Shown: piece after piece, positions 22,118 through 31,771 of the stretch
Position numbering within the stretch: position 1 is the stretch's first letter
Layout: each line of letters starts with the position of its first letter
Origin: Pseudopithomyces maydicus
Lineage: Eukaryota > Ascomycota > Dothideomycetes > Pleosporales > Didymosphaeriaceae
Length of the DNA stretch: 64,000 bases
NCBI GenBank assembly: GCA_026873275.1
Contig: JANTUC010000004.1
Span: 1,736,001 to 1,800,000 of the forward strand
Direction: 5' to 3'
Notes under the pieces: generated by a model
Database searches by the model: none
Told to the model about the DNA's origin: nothing
Seen by the model: the letters and a program-made list of their open reading frames with translations, nothing else
Made by a program: the position numbers and the translations under genes

Positions 22118-23329
22118 TATGAGAATGAGAGTTGTTACACTTTTCGGAATTTTTGCAATGAATGAAGGATAGTTGAAGTGTTTATAGTGTTGAGGAAAAC
22201 TTCTTCGGGGGGAAGATCACCGCCCTTTTTATAGATATGGAAATTAGGGAACGAAGAGCCGCTGTAGATCCACGGGAGTGGCGTCATTCACGGCTATAAT
22301 ACGGGGGAGACTTATTGATTGGTCTCGGTTCTTATTGAGGCGCGTATTGAGAATTAGAATCTATCTCTCTCAAAGAGCGTTATTATGACGGTATTGAGAG
22401 TGATGGCGAAGTTCCCTATTCAGACCCGTTTTGAGCAACCTTCGCCTTCGGCAGTGAAAGAAAATTCCTCCATCAAATATCCAGGAAAGCACGACTGCAC
22501 CCATGATTGCTACGAATAGAAGCTTCTTTTTGCCTAGGCACTTTGTTCATCCACGTGTAATATCCCTACGGGTCTTCCAGGCGCGATCGAAATTATATTA
22601 CGCCAAGATTGCCTAAATACCATCTAACATGTCCTAAAAAGTTTCGATGAATATATTCTAGGCTTTAAAACTTGTTCAATCGATTCAAGTTGTTGAATTT
22701 GAGACTGTAAACACCACGAATTACGAAGTTGCGCATCCCTGGTCTCTTCAATCTTTGTCATATAGACAGCAACTATATTGCGAACCACCTCGCTAATTTC
22801 CCTCTTCTCGAATCTCTCCACGGAATAGACTCTTATAATTGAAGCCGCCCGCCAAGCAACCAAAATCCGCCTCATGTGTGTGTACAAGGGGCGAACTGTT
22901 CGTTCCTCTATGGTTTTTTCATCTAACTTCAACTGTCCGTTATCGGAAAGACAAGGGTAGGTTCTCACGACGACAACTAATATATCTACTCATATGACTA
23001 ATACAGGTGGGACCCAGAGCTTCTGGTGACCCGGGCCTAACTGTCAGCTACAGAGCAAGTCTTGTGATGGCACAATAGCCTATGACAATAAAACCCCCAC
23101 AATCCAGAGACAGCAGCATATCTATCTGCCAAGGCAAATGTTTCATTCACTGAGTCGGTCTAGATGTATCCCTAAGCAATATCTTCATGGTATAGCTGTC
23201 CGACGGGAAAGTGTACGCGCTAGCCTATTATAGGAGGTGCATAGGACTAACGTCATATATAACTACATCTCTTCCCGCTACACTAGAATTATAGCACCAC
23301 ATAGTTCCCTTTCATTCATTATATTCAAT
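22118..23329. other. Intergenic region between pheromone gene and amidohydrolase
   Basis: Divergent, AT-richer 1.2 kb containing the promoters of both genes. A 114-codon open frame (22624-22968, -) has no recognised domain and is not called. Confidence 0.45.
22226..22233 (-). promoter_or_regulatory. TATA box of pheromone precursor gene
   Basis: On the minus strand the sequence is TATAAAAA followed by GGG, about 110 bp upstream of the ATG at 22117. Confidence 0.45.
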
Positions 23330-24604
23330 ATGGGCACTTCGATATCAGATATACTTGCCTCCCGAGCTCTTGACTTGTCATCCTATGAAGAACTTTACAA
23401 ACACTTCCATTTGTCTCCTGAGCTATCTAACCAAGAGAAGGAAACAGCAGCAACTACAGCACAATACCTCTCCAAACTCCCCGACTTCGACATTACAACC
23501 AACATAGGTGGCCATGGCCTTGTGGGCGTATTTCATAATGGCTCTGGACCTACGGTTCTCCTTCGTGCCGACATGGACGCGCTGCCAGTCAAGGAATTGA
23601 CAGGACTTCCTTACGCCTCTACAGCAACCCAGATCAGTCAAAGAACCGGGGATGAAACGTCTGTCATGCATGCCTGCGGCCATGATATGCATATTACATG
23701 CATGCTTGCCGCCGCCCAGCACTTGTCCAACCTACGAGATTCCTGGTCCGGTACCCTCATCATCCTCTTCCAGCCCGCGGAGGAACGCGGCACTGGCGCT
23801 CAGGGCATGATAGACGACGGTCTTTACACGAAGCATAACATCCCCGTACCAGACTTTGTCCTCGGTCAGCACGTTATGGCAATTCCAGCCGGGAAGATTG
23901 GTAGTCGCGTTGGTACCATCATGGCATCTGCGGACAGTTTCAAAGTCACTGTTTTCGGTCGTGGAAGCCATGGTAGCATGCCTCACCGCAGCATCGACCC
24001 AGTAATGATGGCTTCTAACATTGTAGTCCGACTGCAAAACATCGTGAGCAGAGAGACAAACCCAAGCGACATGGCAGTCGTTACAGTTGGATATCTACGA
24101 GGTGGACACACGGAAAATATCATCGTCGACCATGCAGAGTTGGGCATAGATATTCGGACGATCAACACGGAGACGAGAAAGAGGGTGATTGCAAGTATCA
24201 AACGTATTGTGCATGCGGAGTATATTGCTTCGGGTGCGACCAAGGAGCCGACAATCGAGGAAACGAGGTTTTTTCCCCAAACTTATAACGATGAGGGTAT
24301 GGAGGTCAGGTTGGCGAGTGCTTTTGGTGACTTCTTCGGGGATTCATTCGACCCTCAAATCGATCGTACCAATGCAAGTGAAGATGTTTCCATCCTAGCT
24401 AGTAGCCAGGGCAAGCCGAGTTTGTTCTGGTTCTTTGGGGGTGTGGAGCCTGAACTGTACGCACAGAAGGAAAAAGAGGGGAGGCTGTTGGAGGATATCC
24501 CCCAGAATCATTCGGCTTATTTTGCGCCAGTCATACAGCCGACCTTGAAGACGGGCGTGAATGCCATGTGCGTAGCTGCGTTGACGTTTCTAGACAGAAG
24601 ATAG
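23330..24604 (+). CDS. M20 amidohydrolase (IAA-amino acid / hippurate hydrolase type)
   Basis: Predicted di-metal amidohydrolase that releases amino acids or acids from N-acyl amino acid amides; the substrate is unknown. 424 aa, intronless, starting MGTSISDILASRALDL at 23330; an in-frame ATG at 23237 is possible. Catalytic and metal motifs of the M20D family are LLRADMDALPVKEL, HACGHDMHITCMLAAA, LFQPAEERGTGAQ and the dimer-domain GRGSHGSMPHRSIDP. A conserved NHSAYFAPV lies near the C-terminus. No signal peptide is evident, so it is probably cytosolic. It faces the aminopeptidase gene tail to tail with 270 bp between. Confidence 0.9.
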   Translation: MGTSISDILASRALDLSSYEELYKHFHLSPELSNQEKETAATTAQYLSKLPDFDITTNIGGHGLVGVFHNGSGPTVLLRADMDALPVKELTGLPYASTATQISQRTGDETSVMHACGHDMHITCMLAAAQHLSNLRDSWSGTLIILFQPAEERGTGAQGMIDDGLYTKHNIPVPDFVLGQHVMAIPAGKIGSRVGTIMASADSFKVTVFGRGSHGSMPHRSIDPVMMASNIVVRLQNIVSRETNPSDMAVVTVGYLRGGHTENIIVDHAELGIDIRTINTETRKRVIASIKRIVHAEYIASGATKEPTIEETRFFPQTYNDEGMEVRLASAFGDFFGDSFDPQIDRTNASEDVSILASSQGKPSLFWFFGGVEPELYAQKEKEGRLLEDIPQNHSAYFAPVIQPTLKTGVNAMCVAALTFLDRR

Positions 24605-24875
24605 ACTACAGGAGCCCTGAGATCAGTCAAATTCATATTTCCTTGGTTCAAAAGAATTAACTGGTATTGTTCCGATTGGGCATATCTCAAAGTGTTGATT
24701 GCATTTATTCTGACTTTTAGTTTGGACACCAGGCGGGCTAGGAAGCATGGAGTTTATGTTACATTATTCTAGTGTGTTGCCCTAGGACGTATATTGTTCC
24801 TGGCAGTTATGTGCCACACTATGTATATATATATATATAGCTTGCAGCTTCTTAGCTGAAGACATGCAGACAAAT

Positions 24876-26214
24876 TTATAAACTTGCGAATCCCAGTTCC
24901 ACAACCCACCCAACTACCAGCCTTGCATGTTCCAAGGCATGCGCGAAATCGACCTTGTCAACAGTGTCCTGCGCAGTATGAATATAGGGGTTCTCATACG
25001 CCATCTCGCTCTCGTAGATCATAACGCTGGGGAACCCAACCCTGTTCGCGCTTGCATGATCACTGCACGCGTAACCACACTTGTCATCGGCGAATGCAGT
25101 AGTCGTATATGCCGTGATGACCTTCTTGGTAAATGCGGTAAGCGATGAGGACACGTTGTCGGTGATGACGCCAAACTTGGGAGCAAGGCCACGCGAGGTA
25201 TAACCAGCGGTGTATCCCTATCGATGTGAGATGAGAAACGTGTAGGCCAAGTTTTAACGATGGGAAGCAACTTACCGTCATGTCCTGGTTCAGCATGGCG
25301 TTTACCGTGCGACCGGATGAGGAGTACGAGTTGAAGATGGCCTGGGAGCCGAGGAGCCCGGCCTCCTCCCCAGCGTACCAGTGGAACTCGATTGTGTTTG
25401 CAGCCCCCCCAGATGCAATGGTGCTGTTTGTTAGAAGCGTGCGGAAGGCTTCGAGAATAGTGGTACTGCCGGAGCCGTTATCGTCTAGACACGGCTACCA
25501 TTAGCACGGGTTCCACCAAACCAAAAAAGGGTGACATGTGGATTAAGGACTAGCTTACCAGCACCGGGTGCCCTGCCACTTGTTGGGCTTCCTTGATTAA
25601 TACTATCAAGGTGCGATCCGACAACAATCGTCTTTGAGCTCTTTCCAGGGATCGTCGCAATGATGCTGCTCTGCGTCCATGAGTGCGTATACGCCTTCAC
25701 GGTGGCTTTGGAGCCAGAGGGGATGTAGCTCTGAACCTTGGACAGCAGCCAGTCAGAAGCCTGCTTTCCAGTTGAGGCACGGTAATATCGGTTGTTGTAG
25801 GTGCTAAAGGTCTGCAGGTTGGTCTGGATATTAGAGCTCGAAAGTTTTGCTGCGAGTGCCTTTACGCTCGTGCCTTGGGTCAGCGTGCTAGGGTACGTGA
25901 CTGCTTGACGCTTTGCGATTTGGGCAGAGGACGGGGAGAAGTCGGGCCAGTAGGTCACATCAAAGAAGTTCGTTCCAGCCTGCGTTCAAGGTGAGTACAG
26001 CAAAATGGAAGATTTTTTTCCTCATGGGCTCGTCTCCGTGATGGCATTCGAGTGGACTTACGGCTTTGAGGGCGAACTTCTCAGTTTCAGTAACCTGACG
26101 ACGCTCTCCACCCTCAAGCTCGATGGTGAACACTTCTTTAGTAGCAGACGCTGTAGATGCCGGAAGAGCGAGGGTGGTGGCCGCAAAAGCGGCGAGGCAA
26201 AGAGCGTAACGCAT
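24876..26214 (-). CDS. LAP1: Secreted leucine aminopeptidase, M28 family
   Basis: Extracellular zinc aminopeptidase of the M28A/M28E Lap1 type. Four exons: 26214-26062, 25979-25559, 25484-25276 and 25217-24876, giving 374 aa. A signal peptide (MRYALCLAAFAATTLALP) is followed by a propeptide. Zinc ligands and catalytic residues are in GSHLDSINQG, the intron-split APGADDNGSGS, YAGEEAGLLGSQ, AMLNQDMT and NPYIHTAQDTVD. CGYACSDHASAN supplies the conserved disulfide and Asp. Splice sites are GTAAGT- or GTAAGC-like and acceptors restore the family text exactly. The likely role is extracellular peptide digestion for nitrogen supply. Confidence 0.93.
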
Positions 26215-26812
26215 GGTGAAGACGAATGCAAACTAGTTCCTCTCAATATGCGACCTGGATAGACGAAGAGACTTGACTGAACTTGCAGGTCGGAAATCTC
26301 AACATCTTATAGAGAACGTTCACCGGCATGATGATGCATGAAGTAGCAATGATGCCTGACGATGAACCAATCGTGGGCCCGTGTTGCTAATGAGCCCAAA
26401 CAGGAAGAAGCCAAGCATCTGATAGTGCAGGACTCTTGAGTCCTTCCAAGAAGGCGCTGCATATCCGACCTCGCATCGCGCGGGAGATCTCCATGATCCA
26501 ACAAGGCCTTGCAGTTCATCTTGAAAACACATGCGCGTGTCCTGTTCTGGCAGGTGCTTGATTGGTCCACCTAATCAGATTAAAACTAGTGCATGAAAAA
26601 GATAAGAATCACGTTAGAGAGCTGCCAGATTAGGAAGTCGTATTGTGATCGCTTAGCGAAAGTTTCAAGATTGTTTATGTACTAAGGAGAAGGGGGAGGT
26701 CGTGGAGGCAAGCAAAAGATTGGTACGCAACATTAGGTAGATCCGATGTATGTACTGATGACTAAAGTCTATGTAGTTTGTTATACACAGTCCGGACTGA
26801 CTCGAACTGACT
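26215..26812. other. Intergenic region LAP1 / AGX1
   Basis: Tandem minus-strand genes; this holds the LAP1 promoter and the AGX1 terminator region. No gene was seen. Confidence 0.5.
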
Positions 26813-28071
26813 CTATGCTTTACCGATTTCAACAAGTGACTCCTTGAGCGCATTGACGGCCTTTGTGAGATCGCCGCGGTTAGGGTCTGTAACACTGACA
26901 CCCATGTGCCCCAACCGGATGTATTTGGAGGCGATTTCTTTGTGCAGACCACCAGCAAAAACGACACCCTTCTTCAGGAGGCTAGGAATGACGTCTGGTG
27001 GTGTTGTACCCTCAGGCAGATATATGGCTGTCATGGTGTTGGCCTGGTTTTCAGGCTTGGATGCAAGCTGCTTCAAACCAAGGTCAGCAACCGCCTTCTT
27101 GACCTTTTGTGATGCAGCCTTGTGGTCAGCGAAACGCTGCTCGAGCGGGCGTGAAAGGATCTGCTTTAACGCAGTGTCGAGAGCGTGTACGAGCTGGGGC
27201 GAAGGGGTGGCAAAATAGGAGGCCTTTTTAGCTTCGTAATTTTGCATGACTGAACGAGTTAGAATCATTACTTGATTTTGTTTTGATTTGCTAGTTGCAC
27301 TCACTGGGCAGCCAATTCTTCCATGATCCAAAGTAAGATGTGGGTCTGGTCTTTCTAGCTTTGAAAACTTCAATGGCACGACCTGAAGCCATAAGCACAC
27401 TGAGGCCAGCCGGGCAGCCGATGGCCTTTTGTGTAGCAGTGAGTACAACGTCGAGCTTCCACTCGTCAAACTTGATCTCCTCGCCACCGACACTGCACAC
27501 GCCGTCGACCACGATCAAAGTGTCCGGGCTGACCCTGTGGACAAGCTCGCTGAGGGCCTGGATCTCGCTGAGCACACCGGTGCTCGTGTCAACGTGGGTG
27601 ACGGTCAGGATCTTGTAATTCTTCTCCTTCAATGCTTTCTCGACCTCGTCGAGCTGCGGGCGTTCGCCAATGGGCGCCTTCAACTGTGTAGGCTTGGCGC
27701 CATATGTTTCGAAGCAGTCGGCGAACGAGTCGGCGAAGTACCCAGTGTGCAAGACGAGGACGTCATCGCCGGGCTCGGCAAGGTTGGCGGCGACCTGGTC
27801 CCAGCCAAGGGTGCCGGAGCCGGAGAGGACGAAAGGTTGCGAGGCAGGATGGGTGGTCTGGAAGAGCTTGCGCAGGTTCGAGAGGACGTCGCCGAAAGTG
27901 TTGACGAATGGCTGGCCGACATGGGATTCGCTGCGAAGGTCAGTACGCGGCGAGGTAGGGCTGGTCGGACGTGAGACGGTACCTGTAATGGCTCATGGAC
28001 TGCAGCACAGCATCGTCGAACTCAATTGGGCCCGGGATGAGCAGGGCGGGGTGTGGCGGCTGGGTGGACAT
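26813..28071 (-). CDS. AGX1: Alanine-glyoxylate aminotransferase
   Basis: Class V PLP-dependent aminotransferase making glycine and pyruvate from glyoxylate and alanine (family knowledge). Three exons: 28071-27983, 27930-27305 and 27249-26813, giving 383 aa, close to yeast Agx1. N-terminal LLIPGPIEFDDAVLQSMSHY is the substrate loop, SGSGTLGWDQVAANL binds the cofactor, VDGVCSVGGEEI holds the PLP-contacting Asp, and TATQKAIGCPAGLS contains the Schiff-base lysine. The C-terminus IGKA is not a peroxisomal SKL signal. The frame stays open far upstream of the chosen ATG (to 28632), so a longer N-terminus cannot be excluded; see findings. Confidence 0.93.
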
Positions 28072-28449
28072 GGCGTGTGGTTTTGGAGTTTCCGGGTGGA
28101 GCTTCTCGGGCTCTGGCGGCTTGGTAGTCTTTGCGAGATTTCCTTGCTCGTCTTCCTGATGGGCGCTTCTTTCCGTAGAGAAGGGAGTGTTGAGTTCAAG
28201 AAAGGGTTTCGAGTCGAGGTGTCCCGAGAGGAGGTTGAGACGGGAGGTTGGGCGTGAGGGAGCCACGGTGACGAAAGCGGAGATAAAGGTACGAGGGGAG
28301 GCGGGCGAGGGATAGCGACGGGAATTCAAGGCAGACGCTCGAAGAATGCAGCGCGGGGCAGCCAGCTTGCCGGTAGAGGGGAGGGGCAGTCGGAGTCGGG
28401 CGGGATGCGATAGGCCAGACTCACACGTCACCAGGAAGCGTCCGATATG

Positions 28450-28499
28450 CGGGTGCGGGTGCGGGTGCGGGTGTGGGTGTGGATGCGGGTGCGGGTGCG
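28450..28499. repeat. GCGGGT hexamer array
   Basis: About eight GCGGGT units with a few GTGGGT/GATGCG variants. On the minus strand the array reads His-Pro repeats in the open frame upstream of AGX1. Confidence 0.85.
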
Positions 28500-28640
28500 A
28501 TGATGGAGCGGATGCAATTGCGCAGTGAAGGCGTGCGAGGGTGTACGTATGTCGACCGTGTCTCCCAATTGCCGTGTCTGTTGCGTCGTCTTGCCGTCCG
28601 TCTGCTCGAGAGAAAAGAGTGGGGCTCCGCACCGAAACGC

Positions 28641-28687
28641 GGAGCCCTGGAGCCCTGGAGCCCTGAAGCTTGACTGGAGCCCTGGAG
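28641..28687. repeat. AGCCCTGGAG cluster
   Basis: Three exact AGCCCTGGAG words (28643, 28651, 28678) within 45 bp; the first two overlap in a GGAGCCCT tandem. Confidence 0.75.
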
Positions 28688-28873
28688 CTGCGAGGGGCAC
28701 GTGACTGATGGTGCGACGGGCTCTGATTGGCCGCCGCATTGTTTGCTTACGACCCACCAGGGTAAACATCACCATTGCGCCCGCACCACCATCCCGTCCA
28801 TGCTCCGAGCACCACCGTCGTCGTCATACGGCTAGTGCCAGTACAGCTATCGTGCCCATCCACTGCATTCGCA

Positions 28874-31165
28874 ATGCGCCTCACGCGAGCCGCCTTGCGC
28901 GCCGGCGCCCAAGACGTCGACAACGAGACAGCCGACGCGTCAAAACCGCATACCGATGGAACCGATGCCCAGGACCGCGTTCCGCTGGGCGAGGTCTCCG
29001 CCAACACCGCCATGGACAACGAAGCCGCCGACCCTCCGACCAAGAAAGCAGCAGTGAAGAAGCCCAGGGCTGCGAAGAAGGGCGCAAAGGGAAAGAAGGC
29101 AAAGGCTGCGCAAGAGGAGGAGGAGGAGGGGGAGGAAGAGCCCGACGTGGTTTTAGAAGAGGAGGGGCAAGCGGTAGGGGGCCCCGCAAACGACGCTGTC
29201 GTCCACAATATGACAGACGATCCCACAGCCGGTGCGTTGCCTGACGACCATCTTAAGATGCGCTGCTAATTGTGGGGTGCAGATACGGCCCTAGCTCCCA
29301 TCGTCGACGAGCAACCTCCGAGTCCACTTTCGCGTCCTGTGCGCATGACCCGTCGTCAACTGGCTAAGCAGGACGAGGATGTCTCGCGTGCGCTTCGCTC
29401 GCGCGGCCCCCTCAGCCGAAGCCCGTGCCAGAAGAGACCACGCCTGGTGCCCAAGAGCCCGACGTGCCCGGGTTGCCGGAGCAACACGAAAAAGCATTGG
29501 AGGCATCGGATGTGGGACAAGAGAAAGAACAAATCCCAGCACTCGACCAAGGTTCTGCTGAAGAACCACAAGAAGAGCCCATCCAAGAGACGCAAAAGAA
29601 CCTGGCGTACTATCGTCGCAGGAGCCAATTGAAGATGGACAGCAAGAGTCACCAGCGGTAGCCATGCACGTAGAACTACACAACGACCAAGCCAATGACC
29701 CTGCAACTGCAACGGAGGCGACCGCTCCAGTAGCTACCACTGTCCAACTTCCCGAACCAGAGACTGCAACCCCAACCGTAGAGGCGGTAGAGCCTGAACC
29801 AAAAGTTCTGGCCTCAGAGAAGCCAATTGATGAGGTAGTGACACCGACCAACAATCTCACACCTAGTCGGACCATGTCACGAAGCTCCACAAGGTCTCCA
29901 TCAAGAACACCCATGCGGCTGGAAGAGTCCATTGGCGCCATTGATGCATTAGAAGAAGCCCTTGAAGATGTCGGACGATCTCTCCCGTCTTTTGACCAGT
30001 TGGCCGACGAAAAATCCCCCGAAAAGCGAAATTCACCAGGACCGCAACTCCCAGCAGGGCGCCAAGAAAGCCAGTTGAACGACCACCGGTCGCTCCGAAA
30101 CTTTCCCAAAAACCCAGCCTGGCACCCAGATCTGCAAAGGCGACTGGCCTTTCGAGAGCGTCTAGTGTGCGTGCACCACCAAAGGAAAGATCTGGGTCCG
30201 GAGAGGTCACCGACTACCTAGCCTCAAAACGAAGGCCCATTAGTATGACATTTTCAGCCCCACCTCCACCAGCGAAGTCGAACAAGGCACCTACCACGTC
30301 GAACTTCAAGCTACCGGGTGAGATTAAAGCCGCAGAATTAAAGGCAAGGAAGGAAGAGCGACTCAAGCGCATGGCCGAATCAGGACCAGCAAAACCCCGG
30401 CCTATCAGCATGCCTCCGCCTCCCAAGTCTCTAAAGCCTCCGACGAAATCTGATTTCGTACTACCAGGCGAGCTCAAAGCTGCCGAGCTGAAAGCGAGAA
30501 AAGAAGAGCGCCTGAAGCGCTTGGCCGAAGGCGAAGCAACCACTTCTCGGCAGGTCAATGTCCCTCCGCCGCCAAAGTCAACAAAACCCCCTACTATACC
30601 CAACTTCCAACTCCCAGGTGAGAAGCTCGCGGCGGAGCAAAAAGCTCGAAAGGAAGAGCGTCTTCAACGCGAAGCCGAAGAAGCCGAAGCTGCGAAGAAG
30701 TTGGCTTTCAAAGCGCGGCCAGCCCCTAAACGGAACTCTCTCATCATGCCTGTCCGCCAGACCGCGACTAGCCAAGCACGTCTTGCGATCAAAGACAACG
30801 GTTCCGGTCAGACCGTTCCATCTTTGCAACGCCCTGCCTCGGTAGTAGAGAACAAGCGGAGAAGCATCGTTCAGGCTCGCTCTACGTCGACGTCTTCATC
30901 TACCCGCAACAGCGTCGTTCTCGGTCCTGCCAAAATTGCTCCGGTAGATGCTGCAACACTCAAGGCTAAGGGCAGGGAAGTGTTCAATCGGGACAAACTC
31001 GAGAAAGAGGCGAGGGATAATGAGCGCAGAGAAAAGGAGGAGGCGGCGAAGAAGGCGAGGGCGGAAGCAGCAGAGAGGGGCAGGATCGCGAGTAGGGAAT
31101 GGGCAAGGAAGCAGATGGAGAAGAAGGAGGAAGCTGCACGGAAGGCCAAGGCGGGTTTGGTCTAG
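28874..31165 (+). CDS. Uncharacterised charged protein with three KARKEERL repeats, frame broken three times
   Basis: No named family is recognised with certainty. Exon 1 is 28874-29231 (MRLTRAALRAGAQD, then an acidic and Lys/Ala-rich stretch); intron 29232-29282; exon 2 29283-31165. The continuous protein needs one extra base at each of 29407-29411 (C5), 29594-29597 (A4) and 30016-30020 (C5), giving 747 aa. The C-terminal third has three repeats of form F-x-LPGE-x-x-AAE-x-KARKEERL, about 150 bp apart (30303, 30453, 30604), each preceded by a PPPPKS-like linker. Then come FKARPAPKRNS and a long charged helix (EKEARDNERREKEEAAKKA). The FKARPAP motif with basic helices recalls TPX2-like microtubule proteins; this is weak inference. 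It is divergent from AGX1. Confidence 0.7.
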
Positions 31166-31771
31166 GTAGTAGTTGGGCAGTCGGCAGTGGGCTGGTGTCT
31201 TCCTTAAAAGGGCCGGGGGTTCGAGACGGTCTTGTCAGGATAAGGGCTTGCCTTTGGGCTCTTTTAGTTCAAGCGTTGCATAGCGCTTGCTTGTATTACT
31301 ATCTATCATGGCGTCTCTCGCCTAAGCTAGGGTATACGGTTGAGTAAGGTGTTTGGATTTGGATACCTTGGGCACGGCTATTGTCGTGAGCTCTGGCTGC
31401 TTTGCTGCCATCGAGCTTCAGAATGTCGAGTTCAGATTGCTACCAATGGTTTTGTGGGATCCGTGAAGCTCGTGTTCAGGTGTCTGCATAGCTGTGATCG
31501 TCCGCCAGTGGGTCAACTTACCGTCCTTCGTGGATGCGCTCTGAGGTATGCAAAACGTGGATTGCCCATGCCAAAAACGGTGACAGAGTCTTCAAATCTA
31601 CCACCAGGATATACGGTGCCATGAGCGTTGACATATGTTTTAAATTTTCAGATACTGGATTCTACTCTGCGCTTTTTCTTAATCTTCAAAAGGGATATTA
31701 ATCGTAATGATTTTTCATTTTGAAAACAGGCTACTTTGGCTACAGTTACGTCAAATGGCCCAGGCTACTCC
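31166..31771. other. Convergent intergenic region before ELP1
   Basis: 3' flanks of the charged-protein gene and ELP1. No credible gene; small open frames here lack family features. Confidence 0.5.

Larger units (their letters stand above)
28072..28873. other. Divergent promoter region with hexamer and octamer repeats
   Basis: Shared upstream region of AGX1 (-) and the 28.9-kb gene (+). It contains the GCGGGT hexamer array (28450-28499), the GGAGCCCT array (28641-28665) and a third AGCCCTGGAG copy at 28678-28687. Confidence 0.6.

Noticed and set aside
22624..22968. 114-codon minus-strand open frame between the pheromone and amidohydrolase genes
   Set aside because: Helical-looking but no start context, domain, splice logic or neighbour support; possibly a chance or relic frame.
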